A stretch of 64,000 nucleotides of DNA. Source: Imbricaverruca yamaguchii. Lineage: Eukaryota > Arthropoda > Thecostraca > Neoverrucidae. The stretch is taken from contig JAOTOL010001625.1 in the NCBI GenBank assembly GCA_034440575.1, forward strand, positions 1-64,000. Reading direction: 5' to 3'. Under the pieces are notes generated by a model that had not been told where the DNA came from, searched no databases, and was given only the letters and a program-made list of their open reading frames with translations. A program made the position numbers and the translations under genes. This document shows, in pieces, positions 1 to 13,545 of this stretch (the first letter of the stretch is position 1; each line of letters starts with the position of its first letter).

Positions 1-160
1 GTGATGTAACTAGAGGGAGGTAATGTATTTAGTCGGGGTGGTGGCGTAACCAGAGGGAAGTAATGTGTTTAGTCGGGGTGGTGACGTAACTAAAGGGAGG
101 TAATGTGTTTAGTCGGGGTAGTGATGTAACTAGAGGGAGGTAATGTGTCCAGTCGAGAAT
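1..160. repeat. 40-bp minisatellite, 4 copies, cut by left window edge
   Basis: Four head-to-tail copies of a 40-bp unit containing gtaatgtgtttagtcggggt. Copies differ by a few substitutions, with no indels. The array probably continues to the left of the window. Confidence 0.9.
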
Positions 161-395
161 GTTCGTATGCCGAGAGGATGTTTGACCGTGGCATTGGTGT
201 AGCTGGATGAAGGTAAGGGTAGCACCAGTCGCCCTTCCCAGTCAGTGTATCGTTATAAGTTAATCTGTAGACGCACCACCGGTAGAACTAGGTGAAATAC
301 GTCCCCGCACATTCTCTGACACGGCCCACGGGGAGAGCTATTCCAGACCGCACCATTTATATACGTAAACTGGGGTCACATAATAACAGTCACAA

Positions 396-505
396 CAGCC
401 ACTCTCAGCCGCAGTCACAGTCAGTCACCGCCACAGGCACCGTCACCGTCACAGTCCACAGTCACAGTCACAGTCACAGTCACAATCATAGTCACAGTCA
501 CGGTG
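396..505. repeat. Hexamer microsatellite (CACAGT)n, imperfect
   Basis: Runs of cacagt and close variants. The most regular part lies at about 455-505. Confidence 0.85.
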
Positions 506-775
506 ATAGTCACCGCTGTACAGTGTGGGCAGTGACCTTCCCGTGCTGGCCACACCTTTTTATGTCGAGGAGCTTCCGTCATATTCAACACAAATAACAA
601 CATGAGTGTGGCGGTAAACAAAGGAAACGGCCGTTAATTACTATAAGAGCGAGGTATCACGAGACGTTCTAATCAGAAGGTAGGAGGAAACCTGAGTAGT
701 TTAGTCCGTTATGAATTAGCGTAGTTTATTGTAATGGCCATGCCATTTCGGGGCTGTGACGGCCAACTGATGACG

Positions 776-1230
776 TTCGCGTGCTGTGCTGGTGTTGTGC
801 TGGTGCTATACTGGTACTGTGTTGGTGCTGTGCTAGTGCTGGTACTGTACCAGTGCTGTACTGGTACTGTGTTGGTGCTGCACTAGTGCTGGTACTGTAC
901 CAGTGCTGTACTGGTACTGTGTTGGTGCTGTACTAGTGCTGGTACTGTACCAGTGCTGTACTGGTACTGTGTTGGTGCTGTACTGGCGCTGTACTAGTAC
1001 TGGTACTGTACCAGTGCTGTACTGGTACTGTACCAGTGCTGTACTGGTACTGTGTTGGTGCTGTACTGGTACTGTGCTGGTGCTGTACTAGTGCTGGTAC
1101 TGTACCAGTGCTGTACTGGTACTGTGTTGGTGCTGTACTGGTACTGTGCTGGTGCTGTACTAGTGCTGGTACTGTACCAGTGCTATACTGGTACTGTGTT
1201 GGTGCTGTACTAGTGCTGGTGCCTGTACTG
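776..1230. repeat. CTGGTACTGT / GTGCTGTA compound minisatellite
   Basis: An irregular array mixing 10-12 bp modules such as ctggtactgt and ttggtgctgta into longer higher-order blocks (about 55-60 bp). The motif resembles part of the 48-bp unit of the array at 2022-9108, so the two may share ancestry. Confidence 0.85.
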
Positions 1231-1301
1231 TACCGGTGGCGTGCCGCTGCTATATTGCTGGTGTACTGTTGCCATACTGGTACTGTACCATTTCCGTATT
1301 G

Positions 1302-1362
1302 ATGCTATGGGCGCAAAGTGACCCTTGATGTCGACGCGCCCCTAAACTCCAATCCACCACCA
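1302..1362 (+). repeat. Dispersed hairpin-tail element, diverged copy
   Basis: It contains gggcgc, then after about 25 bp gtcgacgcgcccctaaact. This matches the core shared with copies at 38.9, 42.0, 53.7, 60.0 and 62.9 kb. The gggcgc/gcgccc pair would close a small hairpin. Confidence 0.5.
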
Positions 1363-1641
1363 CCACCGTATTGATGCTACACTCGTGCTGCACTGGTGCC
1401 ATTTCGGTACTTTTTTTAAGGGAGTCGGCCCCAGAGAGGGCCCAACTTCGCCGCCCCACTTAGTGTGACGGGCACTTCGTCGCCACACTGCCACTTACCG
1501 GCAACGGATGTTGTAGTCCTCGTCTGGCCTAACTACACCCGCGGGTGCGATGTCGACGGGCTCAGCCCCTCACAGGTCGACCTGACACAAACAAATGCGC
1601 TGGCTCCACCGACTGCCACCGATTACGTGACTCATCGGCTG

Positions 1642-1948
1642 TCGGGGCACGTACTGAGCACGTAGTACCGGTACTGAGCACGTACTACTGGTACTGAGCA
1701 CGTACTACCGGTACTGAGCACGTGCACTGAGCACGTACTGCCGGTACTGAGCACGTACTGCCGGTACTGAGCACGTACTGCCGGTACTGAGCACGTACTG
1801 CCGGTACTGAGCACGTACTGCCGGTACTGAGCACGTACTGCCGGTACTGGCCGCCTGGTCGGCCGTACTCCCGGTACTGAGCACGTACTGCCGGTACTGA
1901 GCACGTACTGCCGGTACTGAGCACGTACTGCCGGTACTGAGCACGTAC
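1642..1948. repeat. 20-bp minisatellite, about 15 copies
   Basis: The unit is actgagcacgtactgccggt, nearly perfect through most of the array, with one interruption at about 1850-1878. Ends carry diverged copies. Confidence 0.93.
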
Positions 1949-2021
1949 CACATACAGCGTGCGTTGTGCCGCTGCACTGCGGTCAACAGCGGACTGCTGT
2001 GCTGGTGCTGAAGCCGTACTG

Positions 2022-5000
2022 GTGCCGTGTTGGTGCCGTGCCGGTACTGTACGGTGGACATCCCTCCACCCCCTGTACAGGTGCCGTGCCGGTACTGTAC
2101 GGTGGACATCCCTCCACCCCCTGTACTGGTGCCGTGTTGGTACTGTACATCCTCCACCCCCTGTACTGGTGCCGTGCCGGTACTGTACGGTGGACATCCC
2201 TCCACCCCCTGTACTGGTGTGTGGTTGGACATCCCTCCACCCCTATACTGGTGCCGTGTTGGTACTGTACGGTGGACATCCCTCCACCCCTGTACTGGTG
2301 CCATGTCGGTACTGTACGGTGGACATCCCTCCACCCCCTATACTGGTGCCGTGCCGGTACTGTACGGTGGACATCCCTCCACCCCCTGTACTGGTGCCGT
2401 GCCGGTACTGTACGGTGGACATCCCTCCACCCCCTGTACTGGTGCCGTGTTGGTACTGCACGGTGGACATCCCTCCACCCCCTGTACTGGTGCCGTGTTG
2501 GTACTGTACGGTGGACATCCCTCCACCCCTGTACTGGTGCCGTGTTGGTACTGTGCGGTGGACATCCCTCCACCCCCTGTACTGGTGCCGTGTCGGTACT
2601 GTACGGTGGACATCCCTCCACCCCCTGTACTGGTGCCGTGCCGGTACTGTACGGTGGACATCCCTCCACCCCCTGTACTGGTGCCGTGTTGGTACTGTAC
2701 GGTGGACATCCCTCCACCCCCTGTACTGGTGCCGTGCCGGTACTGTACGGTGGACATCCCTCCACCCCCTGTACTGGTGCCATGTTGGTACTGTACGGTG
2801 GACATCCCTCCACCCCTGTACAGGTGCCGTGTTGGTACTGCACGGTGGACATCCTTCCACCCCTGTGCTGGTGCCGTGTCGGTACTGTACGGTGGACATC
2901 CCTCCACCCCCTGTACTGGTGCCATGTTGGTACTGTACGGTGGACATCCCTCCACCCCTGTACTGGTGCCGTGTCGGTACTGTACGGTGGACATCCCTCC
3001 ACCCCTGTGCTGGTGCCGTGTCGGTACTGTACGGTGGACATCCTCCACCCCCTGTACTGGTGCCGTGTTGGTACTGTACGGTGGACATCCCTCCACCCCC
3101 TGTACTGGTGCCGTGTTGGTACTGCACGGTGGACATCCCTCCACCCCCTGTACAGGTGCCATGTTGGTACTGTACATACCTCCACCCTGTACAGGTGCCA
3201 TGTTGGTACTGTACATCCCTCCACCCCTGTGCTGGTGCCGTGGTTGGTACTGCACGGTGGACATCCTCCACCCCCTGTACTGGTGCCGTGTCGGTACTGT
3301 GCCGTGGACATCCCTCCACCCCCTGTACTGGAGCCGTGCCGGTACTGTACGGTGGACATCCCTCCACCCCTGTGCTGGTGCCGTGTTGGTACTGTACGGT
3401 GGACATCCCTCCACCCCCTGTACTGGTGCCGTGCTGGTACTGTACGGTGGACATCCCTCCACCCCCTGTACTGGTGCCGTGTTGGTACTGTACGGTGGAC
3501 ATCCCTCCACCCCCTATACTGGTGCCGCGCCGGTACTGTACGGTGGACATCCCTCCACCCCTGTACTGGAGCCGTGCCGGTACTGTACGGTGGACATCCC
3601 TCCACCCCCTGTACTGGTGCCATGTTGGTACTGTACGGTGGACATCCCTCCACCCCCTGTACAGGTGCCGTGTTGGTACTGCACGGTGGACATCCTCCAC
3701 CCCCTGTGCTGGTGCCGTGTCGGTACTGTACGGTGGACATCCCTCCACCCCTGTACTGGTGCCGCGCCGGTACTGTACGGTGGACATCCCTCCACCCCCT
3801 GTACTGGTGCCGTATTGGTACTGTACGGTGGACATCCCTCCACCCCTGTACTGGTGCCGTGTTGGTACTGCACGGTGGACATCCCTCCACCCCCTGTACT
3901 GGTGCCGTGTTGGTACTGTACGGTGGACATCCCTCCACCCCTGTACAGGTGCCATGTTGGTACTGTACATCCCTCCACCCCTGTACAGGTGCCATGTTGG
4001 TACTGTACATCCCTCCACCCCCTGTGCTGGTGCCGTGTTGGTACTGTACGGTGGACATCCCTCCACCCCCTGTACAGGTGCCATGTTGGTACTGTACATC
4101 CCTCCACCCCCTGTACAGGTGCCATGTTGGTACTGTACATCCCTCCACCCCTGTACAGGTGCCATGTTGGTACTGTACATCCCTCCACCCCCTGTGCTGG
4201 TGCCGTGTTGGTACTGCACGGTGGACATCCCTCCACCCCTGTACTGGTGCCGTGTTGGTACTGTACGGTGGACATCCCTCCACCCCCTGTACAGGTGCCA
4301 TGTTGGTACTGTACATCCCTCCACCCCCTGTACAGGTGCCATGTTGGTACTGTACATCCCTCCACCCCCTGTACAGGTGCCATGTTGGTACTGTACATCC
4401 CTCCACCCCCTGTGCTGGTGCCGTGTTGGTACTGTACGGTGGACATCCCTCCACCCCTATACTGGTGCCGTGCCGGTACTGCACGGTGGACATCCCTCCA
4501 TCCCCTGTACTAGTGCCATGTTGGTACTGTACGGTGGACATCCCTCCACCCCCTGTACAGGTGCCGTGTTGGTACTGCACGGTGGACATCCTTCCACCCC
4601 CTGTGCTGGTGCCGTGTCGGTACTGTACGGTGGACATCCCTCCACCCCTGTGCTGGTGCCGCGCCGGTACTGCACGGTGGACATCCCTCCACCCCCTGTA
4701 CTGGTGCCGTGTTGGTACTGTACGGTGGACATCCCTCCACCCCTGTACTGGTGCCATGTTGGTACTGTACGGTGGACATCCCTCCACCCCCTGTACTGGT
4801 GCCGTGCCGGTACTGCACGGTGGACATCCCTCCACCCCCTGTACTGGTGCCATGTTGGTACTGTACGGTGGACATCCCTCCACCCCCTATACTGGTGCCG
4901 TGCCGGTACTGCACGGTGGACATCCCTCCACCCCTGTACTGGTACCGTGCCGGTGCTGCACGGTGGACATCCTCCACCCCCTGTACAGGTGCCGTGCCGG

Positions 5001-8000
5001 TACTGCACGGTGGACATCCCTCCACCCTGTGCTGGTACCGTGCCGGTACTGTACGGTGGACATCCTTCCACTCCCTGTACTGGTGCCGTGCCGGTACTGT
5101 ACGGTGGACATCCCTCCACCCCCTGCACTGGTACCGTGCCGGTACTGTACGGTGGACATCCTTCCACTCCTGTACTGGTACCGTGCCGGTACTGTACGGT
5201 GGACATCCTTCCACTCCCTGTACTGGTGCCGTGCCGGTACTGTACGGTGGACATCCTTCCACTCCCTGTACTGGTGCCATGCCGGTACTGCACGGTGGAC
5301 ATCCCTCCACCCCCTGTACTGGTGCCATGTTGGTACTGTACATCCCTCCACCCCCTGTACAGGTGCCGTGCCGTTACTGCACGGTGGACATCCCTCCACC
5401 CCCTGTACTGGTGACGTGCCGGTACTACACGGTGGGACATCCCTCCACCCCCTGTACTGGTACCGTGCCGGTACTGCACGGTGGACATCCCTCCACCCCC
5501 TGTACTGGTGCCGCGCCGGTACTGTACGGTGGACATCCCTCCACCCCTATACTGGTGCCGCACCGGTACTGCACGGTGGACATCCCTCCACCCCTGTACT
5601 GGTGCCGTGTTGGTACTGTACATCCCTCCACCCCCTGTACTGGTACCGTGCCGGTACTGCACGGTGGACATCCCTCCACCCCTGTACAGGTGCCGTGTTG
5701 GTACTGCACGGTGGACATCCCTCCACCCCTGTACAGGTGACGTGCCGGTACTGTACGGTGGACATCCCTCCACCCCCTGTACTGGTGCCGTGTTGGTACT
5801 GTACGGTGGACATCCCTCCACCCCTGTACTGGTGCCGTGTTGGTACTGTACGGTGGACATCCCTCCACCCCCTGTACTGGTGCCGCGCCGGTACTGTACG
5901 GTGGACATCCCTCCACCCCTGTACTGGAGCCGTGCCGGTACTGTACGGTGGACATCCCTCCACCCCTGTACAGGTGCCATGTTGGTACTGTACGGTGGAC
6001 ATCCCTCCACCCCTGTACAGGTGCCGTGTTGGTACTGCACGGTGGACATCCTTCCACCCCTGTGCTGGTGCCGTGTCGGTACTGTACGGTGGACATCCCT
6101 CCACCCCTGTACTGGTGCCGCGCCGGTACTGTACGGTGGACATCCCTCCACCCCTGTACTGGTGCCGTATTGGTACTGTACGGTGGACATCCCTCCACCC
6201 CTGTACTGGTGCCGTGTTGGTACTGCACGGTGGACATCCCTCCACCCCTGTACTGGTGCCGTGTTGGTACTGTACGGTGGACATCCCTCCACCCCTGTAC
6301 AGGTGCCATGTTGGTACTGTACATCCTCCCCCTGTACAGGTGCCATGTTGGTACTGTACATCCCTCCACCCCCTGTGCTGGTGCCGTGTTGGTACTGTAC
6401 GGTGGACATCCCTCCACCCCTGTACAGGTGCCATGTTGGTACTGTACATCCCTCCACCCCTGTACAGGTGCCATGTTGGTACTGTACATCCCTCCACCCC
6501 TGTACAGGTGCCATGTTGGTACTGTACATCCCTCCACCCCCTGTGCTGGTGCCGTGTTGGTACTGCACGGTGGACATCCCTCCACCCCTGTACAGGTGAC
6601 GTGCCGGTACTGTACGGTGGACATCCCTCCACCCCTGTACTGGTGCCGTGTTGGTACTGTACGGTGGACATCCCTCCACCCCTGTACAGGTGCCATGTTG
6701 GTACTGTACATCCCTCCACCCCCTGTGCTGGTGCCGTGTTGGTACTGTACGGTGGACATCCCTCCACCCCTGTACAGGTGCCATGTTGGTACTGTACATC
6801 CATCCACCCTGTACAGGTGCCATGTTGGTACTGTACATCCTCCACCCCTGTACAGGTGCCATGTTGGTACTGTACATCCCTCCACCCCTGTGCTGGTGCC
6901 GTGTTGGTACTGCACGGTGGACATCCCTCCACCCCTGTACTGATGCCGTGTTGGTACTGTACGGTGGACATCCCCCACCCCCTGTACAGGTGCCATGTTG
7001 GTACTGTACATCCTCCACCCTGTCAGGGCCATGTTGGTACTGTACTACCTCCACCCTGACAGGTGCCATGTTGGTACTGTACATCCCTCCACCCCTGTGC
7101 TGGTGCCGTGTTGGTACTGCACGGTGGACATCCCTCCACCCCCTGTACTGGTGCCGTGCTGGTACTGTACCGTGGACATCCCTCCACCCCCTGTACTGGA
7201 GCCGTGCCGGTACTGTACGGTGGACATCCCTCCACCCCTGTACTGGTGCCATGTTGGTACTGTACGGTGGACATCCCTCCACCCCCTATACTGGTGCCGT
7301 GCCGGTACTGTACGGTGGACATCCCTCCACCCCTGTACTGGAGCCGTGCCGGTACTGTACGGTGGACATCCCTCCACCCCCTGTACTGGTGCCATGTTGG
7401 TACGTACGGTGGACATCCCTCCACCCCTATACTGGTGCCGTGTCGGTACTGTACGGTGGACATCCCTCCACCCCTGTACTGGTGCCATGTTGGTACTGTA
7501 CGGTGGACATCCCTCCACCCCCTGTACTGGTGCCGTGCCGGTACTGCACGGTGGACATCCCTCCACCCCTGTACTAGTGCCATGTTGGTACTGTACGGTG
7601 GACATCCCTCCACCCCCTGTACTGGTGCCGTGTTGGTACTGCACGGTGGACATCCCTCCACCCCTGTGCTGGTGCCGTGTCGGTACTGTACGGTGGACAT
7701 CCCTCCACCCCCTGTGCTGGTGCCGCGCCGGTACTGCACGGTGGACATCCCTCCACCCCTGTACTGGTGCCGTGTTGGTACTGTACGGTGGACATCCCTC
7801 CACCCCCTGTACTGGTGCCATGTTGGTACTGTACGGTGGACATCCCTCCACCCCCTGTACTGGTGCCGTGCCGGTACTGTACGGTGGACATCCCTCCACC
7901 CCCCTGTACTGGTGCCATGTTGGTACTGTACGGTGGACATCCCTCCACCCCCTATACTGGTGCCGTGCCGGTACTGCACGGTGGACATCCCTCCACCCCT

Positions 8001-9108
8001 GTACTGGTGCCGTGCCGGTGCTGCACGGTGGACATCCCTCCACCCCCTGTACTGGTGCCGTGCCGGTACTGCACGGTGGACATCCCTCCACCGCCTGCCG
8101 GTACTGTACGTGGACATTTCCTGTACTGGTGCCGTGCCGGTACTGTACGGTGGACTCCCTACTGGTACCGGCCGGTACTGTGGTGGACATCCTTCCACCC
8201 TGTACTGGTACCGTGCCGGTATCGGTGGACATCCTCCACTCCCTGTACTGGTGCCGTGCCGGTACTGTACGGTGGACATCCTTCCACCCCTGTACTGGTG
8301 CCATGCCGGTACTGCACGGTGGACATCCCTCCACCCCTGTACTGGTACCGTGCCGGTACTGTACGGTGGACATCCTTCCACCCCTATACTGGTGCCGGCT
8401 GTACGGTGGACATCCCTCCACCCCTGTACTGGTGCCATGTTGGTACTGTACATCCCTCCACCCCTGTACGGTGCCATGTTGGTACTGTACATCCCTCCAC
8501 CCCTGTACAGGTGCCGTGCCGTGCACGGTGGACATCCCTCCACCCTTCTGGTGACTGCCGTACTACACGGTGGACATCCCTCCACCCCCTGTACAGGTAC
8601 CGTGCCGGTACTGCACGGTGGACATCCCTCACCCCCTGTACTGGTGCCGCGCCGGTACTGTACGGTGGACATCCCTCCACCCCCTGTACTGGTGCCGCAC
8701 CGGTACTGCACGGTGGACATCCCTCCACCCCTGTACTGGTGCCGTGTTGGTACTGTACATCCCTCCACCCCTGTACTGGTACCGTGCCGGTACTGTACGG
8801 TGGACATCCCTCCACCCCCTGTACAGGTGCCGTGTTGGTACTGTACGGTGGACATCCCTCCACCCCCTGTACTGGTGCCGTGCCGGTACTGCACGGTGGA
8901 CATCCCTCCACCCCCTGTACTGGTGCCATGTTGGTACTGTACGGTGGACATCCCTCCACCCCCTGTACTGGTTCCGCGCCGGTACTGCACGGTGGACATC
9001 CCTCCACCCCCTGTACTGGTCCCGCGCCGGTACTGCACGGTGGACATCCCTCCACCCCCTGTACTGGTGCCGCGCCGGTACTGTACGGTGGACATCCCTC
9101 CACCCCCT
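2022..9108. repeat. 7.1-kb minisatellite array, 46-48 bp unit
   Basis: The unit joins ggtgccgtgttggtactgta to cggtggacat and ccctccaccccctgtact. A shorter class lacks 7 bp (ggtggac) and is concentrated at about 3150-3230, 3950-4420 and 6290-7080. From length I estimate about 150 copies. Degenerate, partly deleted units cluster at 8090-8580. The unit contains no stop in several frames on both strands, which creates spurious reading frames up to about 1,700 codons. None shows protein-like composition or selection against indels, so no gene is called. Confidence 0.97.
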
Positions 9109-10689
9109 GTCGCGTGACGACCGTCCGCTGCCGTGTCCTCCGACCATGTGGTACCCCCGCCCCGCCCCGGCCCCTGCCCACCAGGCAGTGGTGCCACTTT
9201 TGACGCCTTCCGCCCCGCACCGGACGTCGTCCACCTCGGCGCACTCGACTGCCCGGTGTTTGCAGCGCGTTCGCGAAATTTACGACAAATTAACTCCAAT
9301 TCGCGAGTTGGCGGTGCCGCCTGACTCCTAGATGAGTCACCACACGAGCATGACGGGACAGGGGAAGGGGACGGGGTCGGCGGCGACGGGGAGCGCCAGA
9401 GATGATGAGTTGATTGCCGGGGTTCCTCCCTCGCGATATTAACGCTCCCGGCGCTGTGTGTGATTTTTCAGCTCTTATCGCGAGTACAAAAGCGTCGGCC
9501 CGGCCACTTGAAGCATGAAGCATCGCAGGGTGTCGGCAGGAATGTCGAGATTAAAATGCACCGTAGTCGTCGGCCGGAGTAGATTGGGCGTCATCAGCGA
9601 GCTCTGGCGCGCGTGCACACGACAACGTCACCCCACCTCATTAGCATGCAATCTGGCATGCGACGGTATCCATATAATTTCTTCCGTTTCTCGGGTATGT
9701 TGTGGTTACTAATGTCTCGTGTAGTCTCCAGCCAAGGGCCATCAACATCTCCCCGAGGGCACTCCGTTGATTCGGGGTCCTCTTGATTGGCCCGGGAGCC
9801 TTTCCGTCCATCCGGGGCCTCTTTCGTCAGTCCAGGATCATTCACGGCGGCCAAGGAGGCACTTGCGGGCACCTCCGACCCTCCAGGGGCGGCTGTCCCC
9901 TTCGTCCCCTCCTTCCCTCTTGGCTACGCCACTGAATGGAGTGTCTTCCGCTTCGTAGTTTGAGCAGCCGTATCACCACCCAAAGTGATCCTGTGAATCA
10001 TCTCGGGTGGTGCTAGCCACGGGCCACTGGAATTATTGTTGCCAGGTATGAAGTGCTGTTGGTGTCATCGTGCTCTTTTATCTCTGGTGCCGTTAACATT
10101 AGATGATGCTAATAGCTGTTGTGTTTGATGTTGTATGTAAGTAATACTTTTTCATGAAGTGCTTTGGATATTTGTGTAGACGTGTGTGCGCAAATTTGTA
10201 TTCCCATATAGTAATAAATAGTCTTCTTGTAGCCAGTTGTCTTCTTTTTCCTTTGTACAAATGTCTTCACTTGTAATTATTCATGTTGACCTTTCGGTGT
10301 TCGCCGTTTATTTATGTCTGATGTATCACGGCCGTCGGCGCTGTTGCCTGTTGTTGGGGGCGGGATCGCCACATCGCCGCCGCCTTGTTGTGCACGGTCG
10401 GCGCTGTTTGCGAGCCACTTGAGTCTCATTAGCTGGTGGGCGCCCGACGCCGGTGCTGAGGCGGCCGGCCGGGCCGGGCCCTCGCTGTCGACGCGCCGTA
10501 TCGCCGCCACTGCGGGGCGGCTGTTCCGGCCGCCTCATCACTCGCCGTCCGCCGGCGAAATAGGCCCGCTTATCGCCAGCTCAATATTCCGGCCCGGCGC
10601 CCCGCAGCCAGCCTGCTGTCGCACGGCCAGCGCGACCCGCGCGCGCGCCACGGCCGGTCACGTCGGAAACGGCGCTCCAACGACGGCCG

Positions 10690-10931
10690 AGAACCGCCCA
10701 GATAATAGCCGAACCGACTGAGGACCGCCCAGATAATGGCCGAACCGGCCGAGGGCCGTCCAGATAATGGTCGAACCGGCCGAAATCCGCCCGGATAATG
10801 GTCGAACCGGCCAAAATCCGTCCAAATAATGGCCAAACCAGCCGAAATCCGCCCAGATAATGGCCGAACAGACCGAAAGCAGCCAAGATAATGGACGAAC
10901 CGGCCGAAGGCCGTCCGGATAATGGTCGAGC
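10690..10931. repeat. 31-bp minisatellite, about 8 copies
   Basis: The unit contains gataatggccgaaccggccg. The period is a regular 31 bp with substitutions only. Confidence 0.92.
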
Positions 10932-11404
10932 CGCGGCGCTTTGATCAACCCGAGCGGAAACTGCGCTATTTTAACCGATAATGAGTCTGTTCTCGGCGCC
11001 GTGCAAGCGCAGTCCTTTCAGATAGCAATGAATAGGAAGATGGCCATTGCTCAGCGTTGAACAAACACAGCGAGGGAAAGTGACAAAAATACTAGCATTG
11101 TGGTGGAAATGGTCACACAAAGTCGTTTGTGCAGTGACGAAGCAGTAGCCAAATACTCCGCACGTAGTATCCAAGTCTTGTCCCAGCAGTGCCCAGCTGG
11201 CGGTAAGTGCACGTGGAGGAAATGCCCCCAGGGCAGAGGTTCCCTTCGAGGTAGAAGTAGCCTTCAGCAGCGGTGAGGTGTCGCGGAGGTGTAAAGTTGC
11301 GACAAGGTGATCCTGCAGGGTGTGACTCGGCAGCCGCCCAACATCACCGGCACAGCAGCCGTCCAGCGTCAGGACGAGACTTCTCTCAAGCACGCTGGCT
11401 GACC

Positions 11405-11765
11405 ACTTTCGCTCGCGGAGGGCGCCAATCCAGTGTACTCGCCGAGGGCGCCAGTCTAGTGTACTCGCCGAGGGCGCCAATCCAGTGTACTCGCCGAGGG
11501 CGCCAGTCTAGTGTACTCGCCGAGGGCGCCAATCCAGTGTACTCGCCGAGGGCGCCAATCCAGTGTACTCGCCGAGGGCGCCAATCCAGTGTACTCGCGG
11601 AGGACGCCAGTCGAGTGTACTCGCCGAGGGTGCCAGTCCAGTGTACTCGCTGAGGGCGCCAATCCAGTGTACTCGCCGAGGGCGCCAGTCCAGTGTACTC
11701 GCCGAGGGCGCCAATCCAGTGTACTCGCCGAGGGCTCCAGTCCAATGTTCTCGTGGAGGACGTTC
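11405..11765. repeat. 26-bp minisatellite, about 13 copies
   Basis: The unit contains tgtactcgccgagggcgcca followed by atccag or gtccag. The period is a constant 26 bp. The right end decays into unique sequence. Confidence 0.93.
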
Positions 11766-12732
11766 TAACTGTTGCAGCACTTTCCTTGTCACGGAAGTCA
11801 TTTATCTACATTGCCGGCGCTGTTGTTGGCTGTTGTGTGCTGTTGTTGGCTGTTGTGGGCTACGTTGGAGAAGCAGCGGGTGCTGGCGAGGCCGCGTGCG
11901 TATTGGTATTGGTAGGCGAGAATGTGGAGTGTTGCGAGTCTGGGAAGGATGCTGTGTAAAGGGACCCATTGATGACTGGAACGGTGCTGGGAATGGTTGT
12001 TTGTTTCTTTCTCTAGAAGTGGCAGGAATATTGAGCGACATTTCGGCTTCGCAGGCCGGAGCGGGGCGTGTGGCGAGATTGGGGTGTGTCAACAAACGGC
12101 AACCAGTTCAGACGTAGACTAAAAAATGTAGACCAGACAAGGCGCCCTCGGTTGGCCGCGGAGGTTACGGGATGTATCAGGATCCTTGGAGAACGTTAGG
12201 CAGACGTTTGACGATGGAATGGCTCCCAGAATTCCCAGGAGACGTGGCTCGAAGGACCGGCGCTCCGGTGGCCTTTGGAAGCAGGTGTCCACTATTGTAG
12301 TCCTGTCCAACGTCACCAAATGTACGTTGGTGATCCAGGCAGCACCATGGTCCAGGGTCCAGGCTCACGTACGGTCCGAGTCGGGCTCTAACTAGGGGTC
12401 CAGTCAAGCTCCGCCACGCCGCCAGTTCCGGGTCGTCTCCACCTCTTCGAACAACTATGCCGCTTGTGGAGGCGGGCCTTCGTCGAACCGCCTGGTCAGC
12501 GGGTACTTGCATCACCACTACGCCACACAGCGATTTGATACAAAACTCTGACAGGCAGCTGCACGACGCAATCAGCGTCGTTCGACGTGAGCTTTGGGAT
12601 GCTGAGGCCGATGTGAGTGGAATTTATGGTGAGAAGGGCGTCTGCACTTCCCCAGGACTCTCTCGTGGAAATCGGCACTGGTATGATCCAGTGTCGGAAG
12701 GTGTCCTTGGAACCACGGAGAGACGCCACGGT

Positions 12733-13545
12733 ACGCGTGCTGGTGTGGTGAAGTATCAGAAACTGTCGATGGAAACACAACGTGACTCTATGGTATGGAC
12801 TCACAAAGTGCTGAAGTATCAGAAACTGTCGATGGAAACACAACGTGACTCTATGGTATGGACTCCCAAAGTGCTGAAGTATCAGAAAGTGTCGATGCGG
12901 CCACAGAGGACTATAGTATGTACGTGTACTGGTGTGGTGAAGTATCAGAAAGTGTCGATGGGGCCACAGAGGGACTATAGTACGTACGTGTACTGGTGTG
13001 GTGAAGTATCAGAAAGTGTCGATGTGGCCACAGAGGGACTATAGTACGTACGTATACTGGTGTGGTGAAGTATCAGAAAGCGTCGATGGGGCCACAGAGG
13101 GACTATAGTACCTACGCGTACTGATGTGGTGAAGTATCAGAAAGTGTCGATGGGGGCCACAGAGGGACTATAGTACGTACGTGTACTGGTGTGGTGAAGT
13201 ATCAGAAAGTGTCGATGGGGGCCACAGAGGGACTATAGTGGGACTATAGTACGTACGTGTACTGGTGTGGTGAAGTATCGGAAAGTGTCGATGGGGCCAC
13301 AGAGGGACTATAGTACGTACGTGTACTGGTGTGGTGAAGTATCGGAAAGCGTCGATGGGGCCACAGAGGGACTATAGTACGTACGTGTACTGGTGTGGTG
13401 AAGTATCGGAAAGTGTCGATGGGGCCACAGAGGGACTATAGTACGTACGTGTACTGGTGTGGTGAAGTATTAGAAAGTGTCGATAGGGGCCACAGAGGGA
13501 CTATAGTGGGACTATAGTACGTACGTGTACTGGTGTGGTGAAGTA
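12733..13545. repeat. 64-bp minisatellite, about 12-13 copies
   Basis: The unit begins tggtgtggtgaagtatcaga and ends in an actatagtacgtacgtgtac block. The first two units are shorter variants (about 56 bp). Two units carry a duplicated gggactatagt. Confidence 0.93.

Noticed and set aside
1959..9300. Very long open frames (up to about 1,700 codons) on both strands
   Set aside because: They are stop-free readings of the 46-48 bp repeat. Several frames and both strands are open at once and the unit length is not a multiple of three.
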